Below are positions 1 to 5,370 of a stretch of 5,370 nt of DNA, piece after piece. Both the position numbers and the translations under genes were made by a program. Position 1 is the stretch's first letter; the number at the start of each line of letters is the position of its first letter. This DNA comes from Phoenicibacter congonensis (GTDB taxonomy: Bacteria; Actinomycetota; Coriobacteriia; Coriobacteriales; Eggerthellaceae). The stretch is from NCBI GenBank assembly GCA_030530045.1, contig JAUMVS010000101.1, forward strand, positions 1 to 5,370. Direction: 5' to 3'. The notes under the pieces were generated by a model that had not been told where the DNA came from, ran no database searches, and was given only the letters and a program-made list of their open reading frames with translations.

Positions 1-1284
1 CGCGAAGAGCTTGAAGCAATGCAACTCGAACGCCTTCAAGAAATGCTCAAGTTCGCGTATGAAAATGCGCCTTACTATAAAAGAACATTCGATGAGGCAG
101 GCGTAAAGCCAGAGGATGTAAAAACCCTCAAAGACATTGAGAAATTCCCATTCATCGACAAGAAAACCGAGCGCGACACGCAGGGCATCGGCTCTTTCTT
201 CGGTGAGCTTTGTGCAGTTGACGAAGAAGACGTTGTGTTTATGGCAACTTCTTCGGGTTCGACTGGCGTTCCAACAACGAGCCCATTTACCCAGGAAGAC
301 TTCGACCTTTGGCAAGACACCGAAGCTCGTCTTTTCTGGCAAGCAGGCATGAGACCAAAAGATAAATATGTTCACGCACTGAACTTCGCACTTTACGTTG
401 GTGGCCCTGACGTAATTGGCGCACAGAACCTTGGCGCAACTGCAATTTGGGTTGGCGCTGTTCCTTCTGACCGCCTGCTTTTCGTGCTCAAGCATTATCA
501 ACCAACCGTCATTTGGACAAGCCCATCTTATGCATGGCAGCTTGGCAACAAGGCAATCGCTAAGGGCTACGACCCAAAGAAAGACTTCGCAATTCACACA
601 ATCATCGTTGCTGGCGAGCCTGGCGGCTCAATTCAGTCAACTCGTGAGGCAATTGAGAACCTTTGGGGCGCAAAAGTCGTTGACTTCTTTGGACTTTCCG
701 ACATTTACGGCGCATGCGCTGCAATGTGCGAGGCAAAAGACGGCCTTCACATCGTTGAGGATCAAATTCTCATCGAAACAGTTGACCCAGTCACCGGAGA
801 AGTTCTTGAGCCAGGCGAGCGCGGCGAGCTAGTTTACACTACACTCATGAAGAAGGCACGTCCAATGATTCGCTTCCGCACAGGCGACATTGGCTACGTC
901 TCAACTGATAAATGCTCATGCGGCAGAACTCTTTCGAGAATTCACATTCAGGGCAGAAAAGACGAGATGTTCATCGTTGGCGCAGTTAACGTCTTCCCAA
1001 CCGACATTGAATATGTCGTGCGCAAGGAAGAAGGCCTCACAGGCGAATATTCAATTCGCGTTTACGACGAGAACTTCTCGACTCGCTACGAAGTTTCAAT
1101 CGAGAGAGCGCCTGGCAGCGCCGAGAGCTACGACGTGGTTTCGAAGAGAGTCGAAAACGCACTCAAGACTCACACAGGCGTTCGTCCTGCAAAGGTTCTT
1201 GTTTACGACGCTGGTTGCCTCGGCACAGAGTCGGAGCACAAAGCTTCAAGATTTATCGATGAGCGTGCGAAGGGAGATAAATAA
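1..1284 (+). CDS. Phenylacetate-CoA ligase family protein (AMP-forming acyl/aryl-CoA ligase), 5'-partial
   Basis: Expected to activate a carboxylic acid with ATP to an acyl-adenylate and transfer it to CoA, in the cytoplasm. The reading frame is open from base 1, and the six residues before Met(19), REELEA, continue into QLERLQ, matching the usual family N-terminus; the true start therefore lies upstream and ATG 19 is probably internal. Counting Met(19) as 1: P-loop SSGSTGVPT (78-86), FFGLSD (223-228) at the adenylate-binding YGxxE position, RFRTGD (285-290), the CxCGR turn (299-303), the hinge GRKDEM...NVFPTDIE (312-331), and K408 in HKASR as candidate catalytic lysine of the C-terminal lid. 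Several motifs depart from the common forms (TGK to TGV, E to D, RGVN to GAVN), so the substrate cannot be assumed to be phenylacetate. Its stop overlaps the next start (TAATG). Family call is secure; substrate and physiological direction are unknown. Confidence 0.9.
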   Translation, partial: REELEAMQLERLQEMLKFAYENAPYYKRTFDEAGVKPEDVKTLKDIEKFPFIDKKTERDTQGIGSFFGELCAVDEEDVVFMATSSGSTGVPTTSPFTQEDFDLWQDTEARLFWQAGMRPKDKYVHALNFALYVGGPDVIGAQNLGATAIWVGAVPSDRLLFVLKHYQPTVIWTSPSYAWQLGNKAIAKGYDPKKDFAIHTIIVAGEPGGSIQSTREAIENLWGAKVVDFFGLSDIYGACAAMCEAKDGLHIVEDQILIETVDPVTGEVLEPGERGELVYTTLMKKARPMIRFRTGDIGYVSTDKCSCGRTLSRIHIQGRKDEMFIVGAVNVFPTDIEYVVRKEEGLTGEYSIRVYDENFSTRYEVSIERAPGSAESYDVVSKRVENALKTHTGVRPAKVLVYDAGCLGTESEHKASRFIDERAKGDK

Positions 1285-1934
1285 TGGCTAAGAATTTCGC
1301 AGTTTCAGGGCAACATTACCTGTTCAGTGTGCAGGCATTCGCGCACACAATTCTCACTATGGGTGGCGACGTTTACGATTACGCCTACCGCGACAGATCG
1401 ACCGCTGGCATCATCGACGATGTGAAAAACGGCACTTCTGAGCTGGGCATTATCGTAGAGACAACTCGCACAAAAGATAAAATTGAGGCAGCTCTTGCAG
1501 AAGCTGGACTCAAATTTGTGGGCATCAAAGAAAGCCGTCCAATGATTGCACTTTCTGCTTCGCACCCACTTTCAAACGCAAGCTCGCTCAAGCTTGAGCA
1601 GCTCGAAAGCTGGCCATACCTCTATTTTGAGCAGCGCCCAGAATCTCCAGTTGAGTTCTGCGAAGAGGCGCTTTCCGATGTTCCTCGCAAAAAGACAATT
1701 GCCTGCAACGACCGCGCTTCACTTTCGGAACTCGCAGTTGCAGTTAACGGCTACACAGTAACAAGCGGCATTCTCGTTGGCATCACCGACGGCGGCTCAC
1801 TTGCAACTGTTCCGCTAGAGACAGACGAGACACTTTGCCTTGGCTACGTCGTGAAAGAGAACTCATCGTTCTCACCAGCAGCTGAGCGCTTTGTTGAAGA
1901 GCTCACAAAAGAATTGAATCTTTACGCAAAATAG
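1284..1934 (+). CDS. Stand-alone LysR-type substrate-binding domain protein without a DNA-binding domain
   Basis: The 216 residues resemble the C-terminal effector-binding part of LysR-type regulators: a beginning like the first sensor strand/helix (SGQHYLFSVQAF, 8-19), a turn IIDDVKNGTSELGIIV (43-58), the typical HPL (94-96) before a segment leading to PYLYFEQ (111-117), and a closing half with DRASLSELAVAVNGYT (143-158), VPLE (176-179) and SPAAERFVEEL (197-207). A full LysR protein has about 300 residues with an N-terminal winged HTH of about 60-90; none is present. The start is firm: ATG 1284 has an SD (AGGGAG, 1271-1276) 7 nt upstream, and an in-frame stop TAA sits at 1278-1280, so no HTH is encoded in the same frame. 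It overlaps the ligase stop by one base, so it is probably co-translated. Role unknown; a small-molecule sensor or binding partner for the operon enzymes is an inference. No signal peptide is visible, so a periplasmic binding protein is unlikely. Confidence 0.78.
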   Translation: MAKNFAVSGQHYLFSVQAFAHTILTMGGDVYDYAYRDRSTAGIIDDVKNGTSELGIIVETTRTKDKIEAALAEAGLKFVGIKESRPMIALSASHPLSNASSLKLEQLESWPYLYFEQRPESPVEFCEEALSDVPRKKTIACNDRASLSELAVAVNGYTVTSGILVGITDGGSLATVPLETDETLCLGYVVKENSSFSPAAERFVEELTKELNLYAK

Positions 1935-1950
1935 AGCATTTAGCACTAGC

Positions 1951-1961
1951 GAGGCATTTTG
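1951..1961 (+). promoter_or_regulatory. Shine-Dalgarno and TTG start of the gamma-delta subunit
   Basis: GAGG (1951-1954) precedes a TTG start at 1959 by 4 nt, a short spacing. An in-frame TAG at 1947-1949 excludes any earlier start, and the protein beginning M-I-E-V-x-W-H-G-R-G-G-Q-G is the usual gamma-subunit N-terminus, so TTG (less likely ATT at 1962) is the only sensible initiator. Together, the weak start codon and short spacer suggest modest initiation compared with the ATG starts of the alpha and beta genes. Confidence 0.75.
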
Positions 1962-2933
1962 ATTGAAGTAATTTGGCATGGACGAGGCGGTCAGGGCGCT
2001 TTTACAGCGGCCCGACTGCTTGGTGCCGCGGCATCGATTTCGGGCGAGAACAGCTCTCTCGCGTTTCCAACATTTGGACCGGAGCGTCGCGGCGCCCCCA
2101 TGCAAGCCTTCACAAAAATCGACTCTAAAAAAATTGGCAACAGAAGTGCTGTTAAAAAGGCCGATTTCGTGGTTTACCTCGATGAAACCCTTCTGCTCGA
2201 TGGGTGGCAAAACGAGCTTAAAGAGGGCGGAATCGTTCTTGTTAACAGCAAAAAGACTTTTGATGATGCTCGAATTAGGAGCGTTGATGCAAGCGGAATT
2301 GCGACTGAAATTTTAGGGCGCGACATTCCAAACACTGTTTTCCTGGGGCTTCTCTGCACGCTTTGTGACCACCTGACCTTGGGAAATGCAGAAGAGGCAG
2401 TCAAAAACTACATGCCAGAAAAGCTGCATGCTAAAAACTTAGCAGTTCTTGAGCGTGTCTCGAATGCAGAATCTGTGCTTGCCGAAAACGAGAACAAAAC
2501 AACAAACACAAACGAAGTTGAAAGCGAAGTTAGCGATGCTAACTTAGGCGCATCAGAAGGAAAAGCCTCAGCAACTTCTGACAATAATGCTGAGAAAAGC
2601 AGCGAAAATGCAGGCAGACCTGCGTGCCACATCCCTGCACTTCAGAGCGAGCAAATCGCTACAAAAGATTACGCACACAACACTTGCTGGCATGCTGGAT
2701 GGCTGACTACGAAAAACGCAGGCTGGAGGACTTTCCGCCCTGTGATTGACGACGAAAAATGCACGGGCTGCCTTAAATGCTACATGGACTGCCCCGATGG
2801 ATGCATTTATAAAGTTGAGAGCGACGCGAAGGCGGTTGCTGTCGATCTCGATTTTTGCAAGGGCTGCGTGATGTGCAAAAATGCGTGCAAGTTCGATGCG
2901 ATTGAAATGGTTGCAGAGCGGGGTGATAAATAA
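1959..2933 (+). CDS. porG: 2-oxoacid:ferredoxin oxidoreductase, fused gamma and delta subunits
   Basis: This supplies the gamma subunit and the electron-exit delta subunit of a pyruvate/2-oxoacid:ferredoxin oxidoreductase in one 324-aa chain. Residues 1-165 are the gamma domain, with HGRGGQG (7-13) and FPTFGPERRGAPMQ (36-49). Residues 170-218 are a Ser/Asn/Glu/Lys-rich linker without recognisable structure. Residues 221-324 are the delta ferredoxin domain with two [4Fe-4S] motifs, C268-x2-C271-x2-C274-x3-C278 and C300-x2-C303-x2-C306-x3-C310; the proline usual after the last cysteine is kept in motif 1 and is Lys in motif 2. C282 is an extra cysteine. Clusters should pass electrons from the beta-subunit cluster to soluble ferredoxin. 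It lies 24 nt after the LysR-like gene, and its TAA directly abuts the alpha ATG. Gamma-delta fusions are known in this family; the long linker is the odd part. The symbol reflects the gamma half only. Confidence 0.93.
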   Translation: MIEVIWHGRGGQGAFTAARLLGAAASISGENSSLAFPTFGPERRGAPMQAFTKIDSKKIGNRSAVKKADFVVYLDETLLLDGWQNELKEGGIVLVNSKKTFDDARIRSVDASGIATEILGRDIPNTVFLGLLCTLCDHLTLGNAEEAVKNYMPEKLHAKNLAVLERVSNAESVLAENENKTTNTNEVESEVSDANLGASEGKASATSDNNAEKSSENAGRPACHIPALQSEQIATKDYAHNTCWHAGWLTTKNAGWRTFRPVIDDEKCTGCLKCYMDCPDGCIYKVESDAKAVAVDLDFCKGCVMCKNACKFDAIEMVAERGDK

Positions 2934-4115
2934 ATGAAACGCTTTCTTTCTGGCGACGAAGCTCTCGCGGAAGGCGTGCGTCTCTGCCGCCCAAAGGTGA
3001 TTTCAGCCTACCCAATCACACCTCAAACTGTTGTCGTTGAGCGACTTTCCGAAATGGTTGAAGCAGGCACGCTCGATGCGAAATACATGCATGTTGAGTC
3101 GGAACATTCCGCACTTTCTGCTGCAATGGGAGCAAGCGCAACTGGCGTTAGAACCTTCACAGCAACGTCAAGCCAAGGCCTGCTCTACATGGCTGAGGTG
3201 CTGACCTATTCCGCAGGCGGACGCTTCCCCATTGTGATGATGAACGCAAATCGCTCGACTGCTCTGCCTTGGAACATCTATGGCGATCAACGCGACTCGC
3301 TGGCGCTGCTCGACCACGGCTGGATTCAGGCCTACGCCGAGGACAACCAAGAAGCGCTCGACATGACGCTCATGGCCTATGCAATTGCAGAAGATGCCCG
3401 CGTGAGCACGCCATTTATGATTAACCTCGACGGCTTCGCGCTGACTCACACCTATGAAAGCGTGGACATTCCAACGCAAGACGAAGCCGACGCTTTCCTT
3501 CCTGAATACAAAACTGCAAACAGGTTCGATTTCGAAAACCCTGTGAACATGGGTTATTCCGCTGGGCCTGCTACAAACAAGTTTTTCAAGTGCGCAGAAC
3601 ACGTCGACATGATGAACGTAGCTGGCGTAATTGACGAAGTCGAAGCAAAATTCGAGGCAACATTCGGCAGAAAATACCTTGGCATGGTCGAAGCATACAG
3701 GTGCGATGACGCCGACTTTGTTTTGGTTACGCTCGGCTCAATCGCAGGATTGACTAGAAACGTAGTCGACGAATTGCGCGAAGCCGGCACAAAGGCTGGC
3801 CTTCTGAAAATTAGATACATGCGTCCTTTCCCTGCAAAACAAATTGCTGATGCGCTTTCAAACGTAAAAAGCTTCGCTGTGCTCGAGAAAGACATCTCGT
3901 TTGGCAGCGAAGGCACCGTGTTCACAAATGTGAAGTCGGCACTTTACGACAACAACGTCACTAAGCCAGCGCTCAATTTTGTTGGCGGTCTTGGTGGCGA
4001 CGACATTTCCGAAGATGACATTTTGGGAATCTTCGATAAATGCAAGAAGAAAGCAGAAGGCGCTGACCTGCCCGTTGTTAACTGGGTAAACCTCGATGAA
4101 AGCGAGGTGTTCTAG
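2934..4115 (+). CDS. porA: 2-oxoacid:ferredoxin oxidoreductase alpha subunit (pyruvate type, PorA-like)
   Basis: Alpha subunit of the four-part enzyme that oxidatively decarboxylates a 2-oxoacid to acyl-CoA. At 393 aa it has the usual length. Visible motifs: SAYPITPQT (24-32), where T29 matches a substrate-contacting threonine of single-chain PFOR; VESEHSA (54-60), with E57 as the glutamate that activates the thiamine ring; TSSQGL (78-83); NRSTALPWNIYGDQRD (106-121), where R107 fits the arginine that grips the substrate carboxylate; and a second domain with TLGSIAGL (266-273) and RYMRPFP (294-300). These alignments are by eye against remembered family sequences. ATG 2934 follows the previous TAA with no gap; GGGGTGAT (2920-2927) is a strong SD 6 nt upstream. 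Pyruvate is the default substrate, but alpha subunits of branched-chain (VOR) and aryl-oxoacid enzymes share these motifs, so specificity is undecided. Confidence 0.93.
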   Translation: MKRFLSGDEALAEGVRLCRPKVISAYPITPQTVVVERLSEMVEAGTLDAKYMHVESEHSALSAAMGASATGVRTFTATSSQGLLYMAEVLTYSAGGRFPIVMMNANRSTALPWNIYGDQRDSLALLDHGWIQAYAEDNQEALDMTLMAYAIAEDARVSTPFMINLDGFALTHTYESVDIPTQDEADAFLPEYKTANRFDFENPVNMGYSAGPATNKFFKCAEHVDMMNVAGVIDEVEAKFEATFGRKYLGMVEAYRCDDADFVLVTLGSIAGLTRNVVDELREAGTKAGLLKIRYMRPFPAKQIADALSNVKSFAVLEKDISFGSEGTVFTNVKSALYDNNVTKPALNFVGGLGGDDISEDDILGIFDKCKKKAEGADLPVVNWVNLDESEVF

Positions 4116-5033
4116 ATGGCAATTAACGCAAAAAACATCACAAACGACGAGCTGTTCTTCGGGCACAAAGCATGCGCTGGATGCGGAGGAGCGCTTGCAT
4201 TGCGCCACGCTTTGAAGGTGCTCGGAAGCAACACTACAATTGCGCTGCCTGCTGGCTGCATGAGTGCGGTTGGTTTTAACTTCCCGCAGCTCTGCTTTGC
4301 AAACAACGCGATGATCACACCTTTCGCAGCGACCGCAGCTGTCGCCTCTGGCATTGCTGCAGGCTTGCAAATGCAAGGCATCGACACGGCAACCCACCCT
4401 GTCATCGGTTTTGCTGGTGACGGCGGCACAGCCGACATTGGAATTCAGGCGCTGAGCGGCGCAATCGACAGAAACGAAGACATCATTTATTTCTGCTACG
4501 ACAACGAGGCCTACATGAACACTGGCATTCAGAAGAGCGGCCTCACGCCTTTCTGCGCGTCGACTACAACGACTCCTGCCGGCAAAAATGCGCACGGTGC
4601 ACTCACTCAAAAGAAAAACATTTTCGAGATTGTAGCTGCGCACGGCATCGCCTACGCCGCAACTGCAAGCATTGGATACCTTGGCGATTACTTGAAAAAG
4701 ATTGAGAAAGCTCAGTCAATTCGAGGCACTAAATTCATCCACGTCATCGCTCCTTGCCCAACTGGCTGGGGTCATGGCGAAGATGCAACAGCGCAGTTCG
4801 CTAAAGAAGTCGTTGATTGCGGTCTTTGGTATCTCGCGGAATATGAAGGTCCACAAACTTGTGGTCGCCCAGGCGGAAAGTTCACAATCACAAAGCGTGT
4901 TAAAGAGTTTTCCCCGGTTGAGCACTACCTTAAGTCGCAAAAACGCTTCGCTGGAGTCAACGAAGATGACATCAAAACCATCATCGCGTCGCGCGATGCA
5001 AAGTGGGAACAAATCAATCGCGATTGGGTCTAA
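4116..5033 (+). CDS. porB: 2-oxoacid:ferredoxin oxidoreductase beta subunit, TPP-binding (PorB-like)
   Basis: Catalytic beta subunit (305 aa) that binds thiamine diphosphate, Mg2+ and the proximal [4Fe-4S] cluster. Cluster ligands are C20-x2-C23-x24-C48 plus distal C214 in APCPTGW; the spacing of the first three equals that in single-chain PFOR. The TPP motif is GDGG (101-104), with D102 and N130 as Mg ligands 28 residues apart, followed by EAYMNTG (131-137), in which N135 fits a conserved active-site asparagine. The NTGIQKSG...TTTTPAGK stretch (135-157) is typical of PorB/VorA-type subunits and unlike KorB (2-oxoglutarate) or IorA/IorB (indolepyruvate) enzymes as I remember them. ATG 4116 directly follows the alpha TAG; the SD GAGGTG (4104-4109) lies inside the end of the alpha gene, suggesting coupled translation and equal subunit supply. 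It is the last gene of the run. Substrate may be pyruvate, a branched-chain or an aryl 2-oxoacid. Confidence 0.94.
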   Translation: MAINAKNITNDELFFGHKACAGCGGALALRHALKVLGSNTTIALPAGCMSAVGFNFPQLCFANNAMITPFAATAAVASGIAAGLQMQGIDTATHPVIGFAGDGGTADIGIQALSGAIDRNEDIIYFCYDNEAYMNTGIQKSGLTPFCASTTTTPAGKNAHGALTQKKNIFEIVAAHGIAYAATASIGYLGDYLKKIEKAQSIRGTKFIHVIAPCPTGWGHGEDATAQFAKEVVDCGLWYLAEYEGPQTCGRPGGKFTITKRVKEFSPVEHYLKSQKRFAGVNEDDIKTIIASRDAKWEQINRDWV

Positions 5034-5083
5034 AAAAATTATTCCAAATCGCAAAAATTGCTAGTTTTATGCAAAACTTTGTA

Positions 5084-5092
5084 TGCTAGAAT
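5084..5092 (+). promoter_or_regulatory. Extended -10 promoter for tRNA-Phe
   Basis: TGC-TAGAAT (5084-5092) is an extended -10 element (TGn plus a hexamer matching TATAAT at five of six positions). Its expected start point near 5099-5100 gives a 4-5 nt leader before the tRNA at 5104, a typical short bacterial tRNA leader. The region at 17 nt upstream (5064-5069, GTTTTA) is a poor -35, as is common with extended -10 promoters. The surrounding 5034-5100 is A+T-rich. Read from sequence only. Confidence 0.6.
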
Positions 5093-5103
5093 AGTAATTC
5101 CGT

Positions 5104-5179
5104 GGTCGGGTAGCTCAGTTGGTAGAGCAGCGGACTGAAAATCCGCGTGCCGAGGGTTCAAGTCCCCCTCCGACCACCA
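5104..5179 (+). tRNA. tRNA-Phe (anticodon GAA), CCA encoded
   Basis: The 76 nt fold as a standard cloverleaf: acceptor 5104-5110 with 5169-5175 (last pair G-U), D arm GCTC/GAGC (5113-5116, 5125-5128), anticodon stem GCGGA/TCCGC (5130-5134, 5142-5146) with loop CTGAAAA giving anticodon GAA at 5137-5139, a 5-nt variable loop, and a T loop TTCAAGT (5157-5163). Discriminator A is at 5176 and CCA is encoded at 5177-5179. The T stem GAGGG/CCCCC has one A-C mismatch at the second pair (5153/5167), which is unusual. It has its own promoter, and no strong terminator separates it from the upstream beta-subunit gene, so some read-through is possible. Confidence 0.95.
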
Positions 5180-5187
5180 TTTTTTTT
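5180..5187 (+). terminator. T-tract directly after tRNA-Phe, possible terminator
   Basis: Eight T residues follow the encoded CCA immediately. There is no separate G+C-rich hairpin between tRNA and T-run; the acceptor/T arms of the tRNA would be the only structure upstream. This may end or pause transcription, or may simply aid 3' processing. Weakly supported. Confidence 0.35.
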
Positions 5188-5282
5188 GCTCAAACACAAA
5201 TCCCCAACAAAAAGAAAAACGCTTCTCCCAGGCATTACTATGTTTGCGCAGAACTCATCGTCCCCATTGTGCAGGTATCAAG

Positions 5283-5367
5283 ATGGCGGCTGGCCGTGTG
5301 TTCGTGCAGGCGACTTATGAGAGCGAAGCTCTCATCCGGAGCCAAACGAATGCGCGGCAGCCGCCAT
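5283..5367. repeat. Long imperfect inverted repeat with nested hairpin (85 nt), function unknown
   Basis: ATGGCGGCTG (5283-5292) is perfectly complementary to 5358-5367. After a single bulged G (5293), bases 5294-5305 pair with 5346-5357, using nine Watson-Crick and three G-T pairs. Further in, GGC (5309-5311) can pair with GCC (5341-5343), and ATGAGAGC (5317-5324) pairs perfectly with GCTCTCAT (5328-5335) around a GAA triloop. No T-run follows within the window, which ends three bases later, so a terminator is not evident. It could be a structured RNA, an interspersed palindromic repeat (REP/MITE-like), or the end of a mobile element; the sequence does not decide. The rest of 5188-5282 shows nothing I can name. 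Confidence 0.6.
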
Positions 5368-5370
5368 TCG

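Noticed and set aside
3168..3602. 144-codon open frame on the - strand within the alpha-subunit gene
   Set aside because: Antisense to conserved PorA-like motifs; no domain recognised and no independent start support.
3858..4643. 261-codon open frame on the - strand across the alpha/beta junction
   Set aside because: It lies wholly antisense to two strongly conserved genes, has a composition rich in Cys, Arg and Ser typical of reverse reading of this codon usage, and no recognisable domain.
1959..5033. Indolepyruvate (IOR) or 2-oxoglutarate (KOR) oxidoreductase as the specific identity
   Set aside because: IOR has a two-subunit layout with a large ferredoxin-tailed alpha subunit, and KorB lacks the NTGIQ...TTTTPAGK stretch seen here; the four-domain POR/VOR type fits better, although aryl-oxoacid activity is not excluded.
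5051..5077. A/T-rich partial dyads (GCAAAA...TTTTATGC and GTTTT-ATGC-AAAAC) after the beta-subunit gene, considered as the operon terminator
   Set aside because: The stems are short, mostly A-T pairs, one with a bulge, and are not followed by a T-run; they overlap the presumed tRNA promoter spacer.
5269..5310. Direct repeat GTGCAGG at 5269-5275 and 5304-5310, considered as a target-site duplication or operator
   Set aside because: Seven bases only, one copy lying inside the inverted-repeat arm and both not flanking it; likely chance.
5283..5370. Open frame on the + strand beginning ATGGCGGCTGGC and running off the window end, plus an open frame on the - strand from 5369 down to about 5240
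   Set aside because: Both merely read through the inverted repeat, are under 45 codons, have no good SD or recognisable domain, and cannot be judged without sequence beyond 5370.

Overview
The window looks like chromosomal DNA of an anaerobic bacterium with roughly half G+C. All recognisable genes lie on the + strand. The core enzyme is an oxygen-sensitive, ferredoxin-reducing 2-oxoacid oxidoreductase of the multi-subunit type, in the gene order gamma-delta, alpha, beta. The tRNA-Phe sequence and general gene style would fit an anaerobic actinomycete such as a member of the Coriobacteriia, but that is a guess from memory, not something the sequence proves.

Bases 1-5033 are one tightly packed operon-like run of five genes. 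(1) An AMP-forming acyl/aryl-CoA ligase of the phenylacetate-CoA ligase family, whose first codons lie before the window. (2) A 216-aa protein that resembles only the ligand-binding half of a LysR-type regulator, joined to the ligase gene by a TAATG stop/start overlap. (3) A fused gamma-delta subunit with a TTG start, carrying a low-complexity linker and two [4Fe-4S] ferredoxin motifs. (4) The alpha subunit. (5) The thiamine-diphosphate-binding beta subunit with its own [4Fe-4S] cluster. Junctions are -1, 24, 0 and 0 nt.

Together genes 3-5 should form a complete enzyme: 2-oxoacid + CoA + oxidised ferredoxin gives acyl-CoA + CO2 + reduced ferredoxin. The ligase interconverts an organic acid and its CoA thioester with ATP/AMP. 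An attractive reading (inference) is oxidative breakdown of an amino-acid-derived 2-oxoacid (aromatic or branched-chain), or reductive carboxylation of a scavenged acid in the other direction, with the HTH-less LysR-like protein as a possible ligand-sensing partner. Plain pyruvate oxidation remains possible.

Bases 5034-5103 hold a good extended -10 promoter serving a tRNA-Phe(GAA) gene (5104-5179, CCA encoded), followed by a T-tract. Bases 5180-5370 contain no supported gene. Their last 85 nt form a striking long imperfect inverted repeat with a nested hairpin, the least explained piece of the window.
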